A stretch of DNA of 6,127 bases. It comes from Phycisphaerales bacterium. GTDB lineage: Bacteria; Planctomycetota; Phycisphaerae; Sedimentisphaerales; Anaerohalosphaeraceae. Below the pieces are notes generated by a model. That model was not told where the DNA came from. It searched no databases and worked only from the letters and a program-made list of their open reading frames with translations. Position 1 is the stretch's first letter, and every line of letters starts with the position of its first letter. Where the stretch lies: positions 1-6,127 of the forward strand of contig PMBP01000213.1 in NCBI GenBank assembly GCA_003152975.1, written 5' to 3'. This document shows positions 5,090 to 6,127 of the stretch, piece after piece. The position numbers were made by a program, and so were the translations under genes.

Positions 5090-6127
5090 TTACACTTCCG
5101 ACCACACGCCCGGAACCGGCACCGGATATCGGCCCTGGGCGTCGGCCTTGACGGGGGCGGGGCTGTCGCCGTTGAGGGCCCCGGCATTCTCGACGAACTT
5201 GAACTTCGAGTTGGTCACTTCGTCCCAAGTCACGATCCTGCCCATGTGCACGGCCGCACGGCCCATGATCGAGGTGAAGTTGGTATAGGCGGCGCGCTGG
5301 GCCTCGTTGTGGGGTTTGTCGTTGCGAATGGCCGACAATAACACATCCCACTCGACCTGATAGGGGCTCATCTTTTCCTTTTCCGGCCTCCACTCGACAT
5401 TGTCGTTGGCCGTCCGCTGGTCTTTGTAGATCTGCACAGTCGGCGCGTGCACATCGCCGGAGAACTGGGCGGCGCATTTGGATCCGTGAACGAAGGTGGC
5501 AAAGTCGCCGTAGCACTTGGGCATCGCGCGGCCATTGACGATCGCCCGGGCGCCGTCCGCGAAGGTGTACTCGATCGAGTAGGCGTGGAAGTTCTGGCCG
5601 GCGTCGGCGCTGCCGGGCATAATGCCGCCCAGGCCGTGGGCCGAGACGGGCCAGGCGTCCTTGATCCAGCAGCATTCGTCAATCTGGTGAATCATCCATT
5701 CGATGAACTGGCCGGTAGAGACCCAGAAGAATGCGTACGGCCGGCGAAGCTGCCAGAGCATTTCCTTCTCATTGCCGCCCGGGAAAGGCCCCATGTGCAC
5801 GCCGCCGTCCATGCGGTAGGCGCGAATCATGTTGACCTGGCCCAGGGCCCCGTCGCGGATCTTCTGGATCAGGGCATTCCGCGAGGCCGAGTGTCGGCAC
5901 ATCAGGCCGACGGCGACCTTGAGATTCTTTTTCTTGGCCGCTTCGGCGATCCCCAGGATCCGCTGGGTGCCGCCGGAATCCGGCGCGAACGATTTTTCCA
6001 TGAAGACATTCACGCCTTTTTCGATGCCGTATTCCACATGCGTTGCCCTGAAAGCCGAGTGGGTCGCCTGGATCATCACATCGCCCGGGCGCAGGCAATC
6101 GATCGCCTTCTTGTAGGCGTCGAATCC
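5090..6127 (-). CDS. Gfo/Idh/MocA family NAD(P)-dependent oxidoreductase (5' partial)
   Basis: The frame is open from the window edge at 6127 to the TAA at 5092-5090, giving 345 visible residues. Sixteen residues (GFDAYKKAIDCLRPGD) precede the GTG at 6079, and they fit the family, so that GTG is not the start. The missing part should hold the Rossmann GxGxxG and perhaps a Tat signal, as in many planctomycete relatives. Visible landmarks in fragment numbering are VMIQATHSAFRATHVEYGIEKGVNVFMEKS (17-46, end of the nucleotide-binding domain; the usual EKP is EKS), then the alpha/beta substrate domain with STGQFIEWMIHQIDECCW (137-154), where the family more often has D..xH. The C-terminal AQGRYPVPVPG is, to my memory, frequent in planctomycete members. 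Such enzymes oxidise or reduce sugars, inositols and similar polyols with NAD(P). The substrate is unknown. The minus-strand gene converges on the zinc-ribbon gene across a repeat-filled gap. Confidence 0.93.
   Translation of the reverse strand, partial: GFDAYKKAIDCLRPGDVMIQATHSAFRATHVEYGIEKGVNVFMEKSFAPDSGGTQRILGIAEAAKKKNLKVAVGLMCRHSASRNALIQKIRDGALGQVNMIRAYRMDGGVHMGPFPGGNEKEMLWQLRRPYAFFWVSTGQFIEWMIHQIDECCWIKDAWPVSAHGLGGIMPGSADAGQNFHAYSIEYTFADGARAIVNGRAMPKCYGDFATFVHGSKCAAQFSGDVHAPTVQIYKDQRTANDNVEWRPEKEKMSPYQVEWDVLLSAIRNDKPHNEAQRAAYTNFTSIMGRAAVHMGRIVTWDEVTNSKFKFVENAGALNGDSPAPVKADAQGRYPVPVPGVWSEV

Noticed and set aside
4923..5288. A 121-residue plus-strand reading frame over the palindromic repeat
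   Set aside because: The readable part comes from the repeat itself (the RHPELPNWIPAFVGMT type), which is a known cause of false gene calls, and the rest is antisense to the oxidoreductase C-terminus.

Overview
The window is GC-rich DNA (about 60% by eye) and looks like the chromosome of a Planctomycetota-type bacterium, possibly Phycisphaerae or a relative. This is inferred from three genes: a DegT-family aminotransferase carrying a twin-arginine (Tat) signal, a Gfo/Idh/MocA oxidoreductase of the type common in PVC bacteria, and a small coiled-coil protein with a C-terminal zinc ribbon. A meso-diaminopimelate-type MurE shows that the organism makes a DAP-type peptidoglycan. No marker gene fixes the lineage.

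Layout. Bases 1-1275 (+) hold the 3' part of a CNNM/CBS/CorC-HlyC membrane protein, cut by the window edge. It converges on a DegT/DnrJ/EryC1/StrS aminotransferase (1444-2820, -). The 168-base gap between them has a strong hairpin and several inverted repeats. A divergent promoter region follows (2821-2983). Next is murE (2984-4432, +), then 91 bases later a 121-residue zinc-ribbon protein (4524-4889, +), probably in the same transcript. Bases 4890-5089 are gene-free and rich in repeats: a two-armed palindromic element, an 18-base imperfect direct repeat overlapping its right end, and a run of degenerate heptamers. A Gfo/Idh/MocA oxidoreductase on the minus strand (5090-6127) runs off the right edge, so its N-terminus is missing.

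How the genes relate. MurE adds meso-DAP to UDP-MurNAc-L-Ala-D-Glu in the cytoplasm and stands apart from the usual dcw neighbours. The DegT and Gfo/Idh proteins belong to families that act in sequence in amino-sugar synthesis, where a sugar is oxidised and then transaminated. Here they are separated by two plus-strand genes and are not an operon, so a shared pathway is only a guess. The CNNM/CorC protein is a general divalent-cation or membrane-integrity protein.

The window reads mostly as ordinary chromosome. I see no CRISPR array, phage, transposase, toxin-antitoxin or defence system, and no clearly new multi-gene system. The points most worth a second look are the Tat signal on an apparently intact PLP enzyme, the variant catalytic motifs of the Gfo/Idh protein, the small zinc-ribbon protein beside murE, and the repeat elements.
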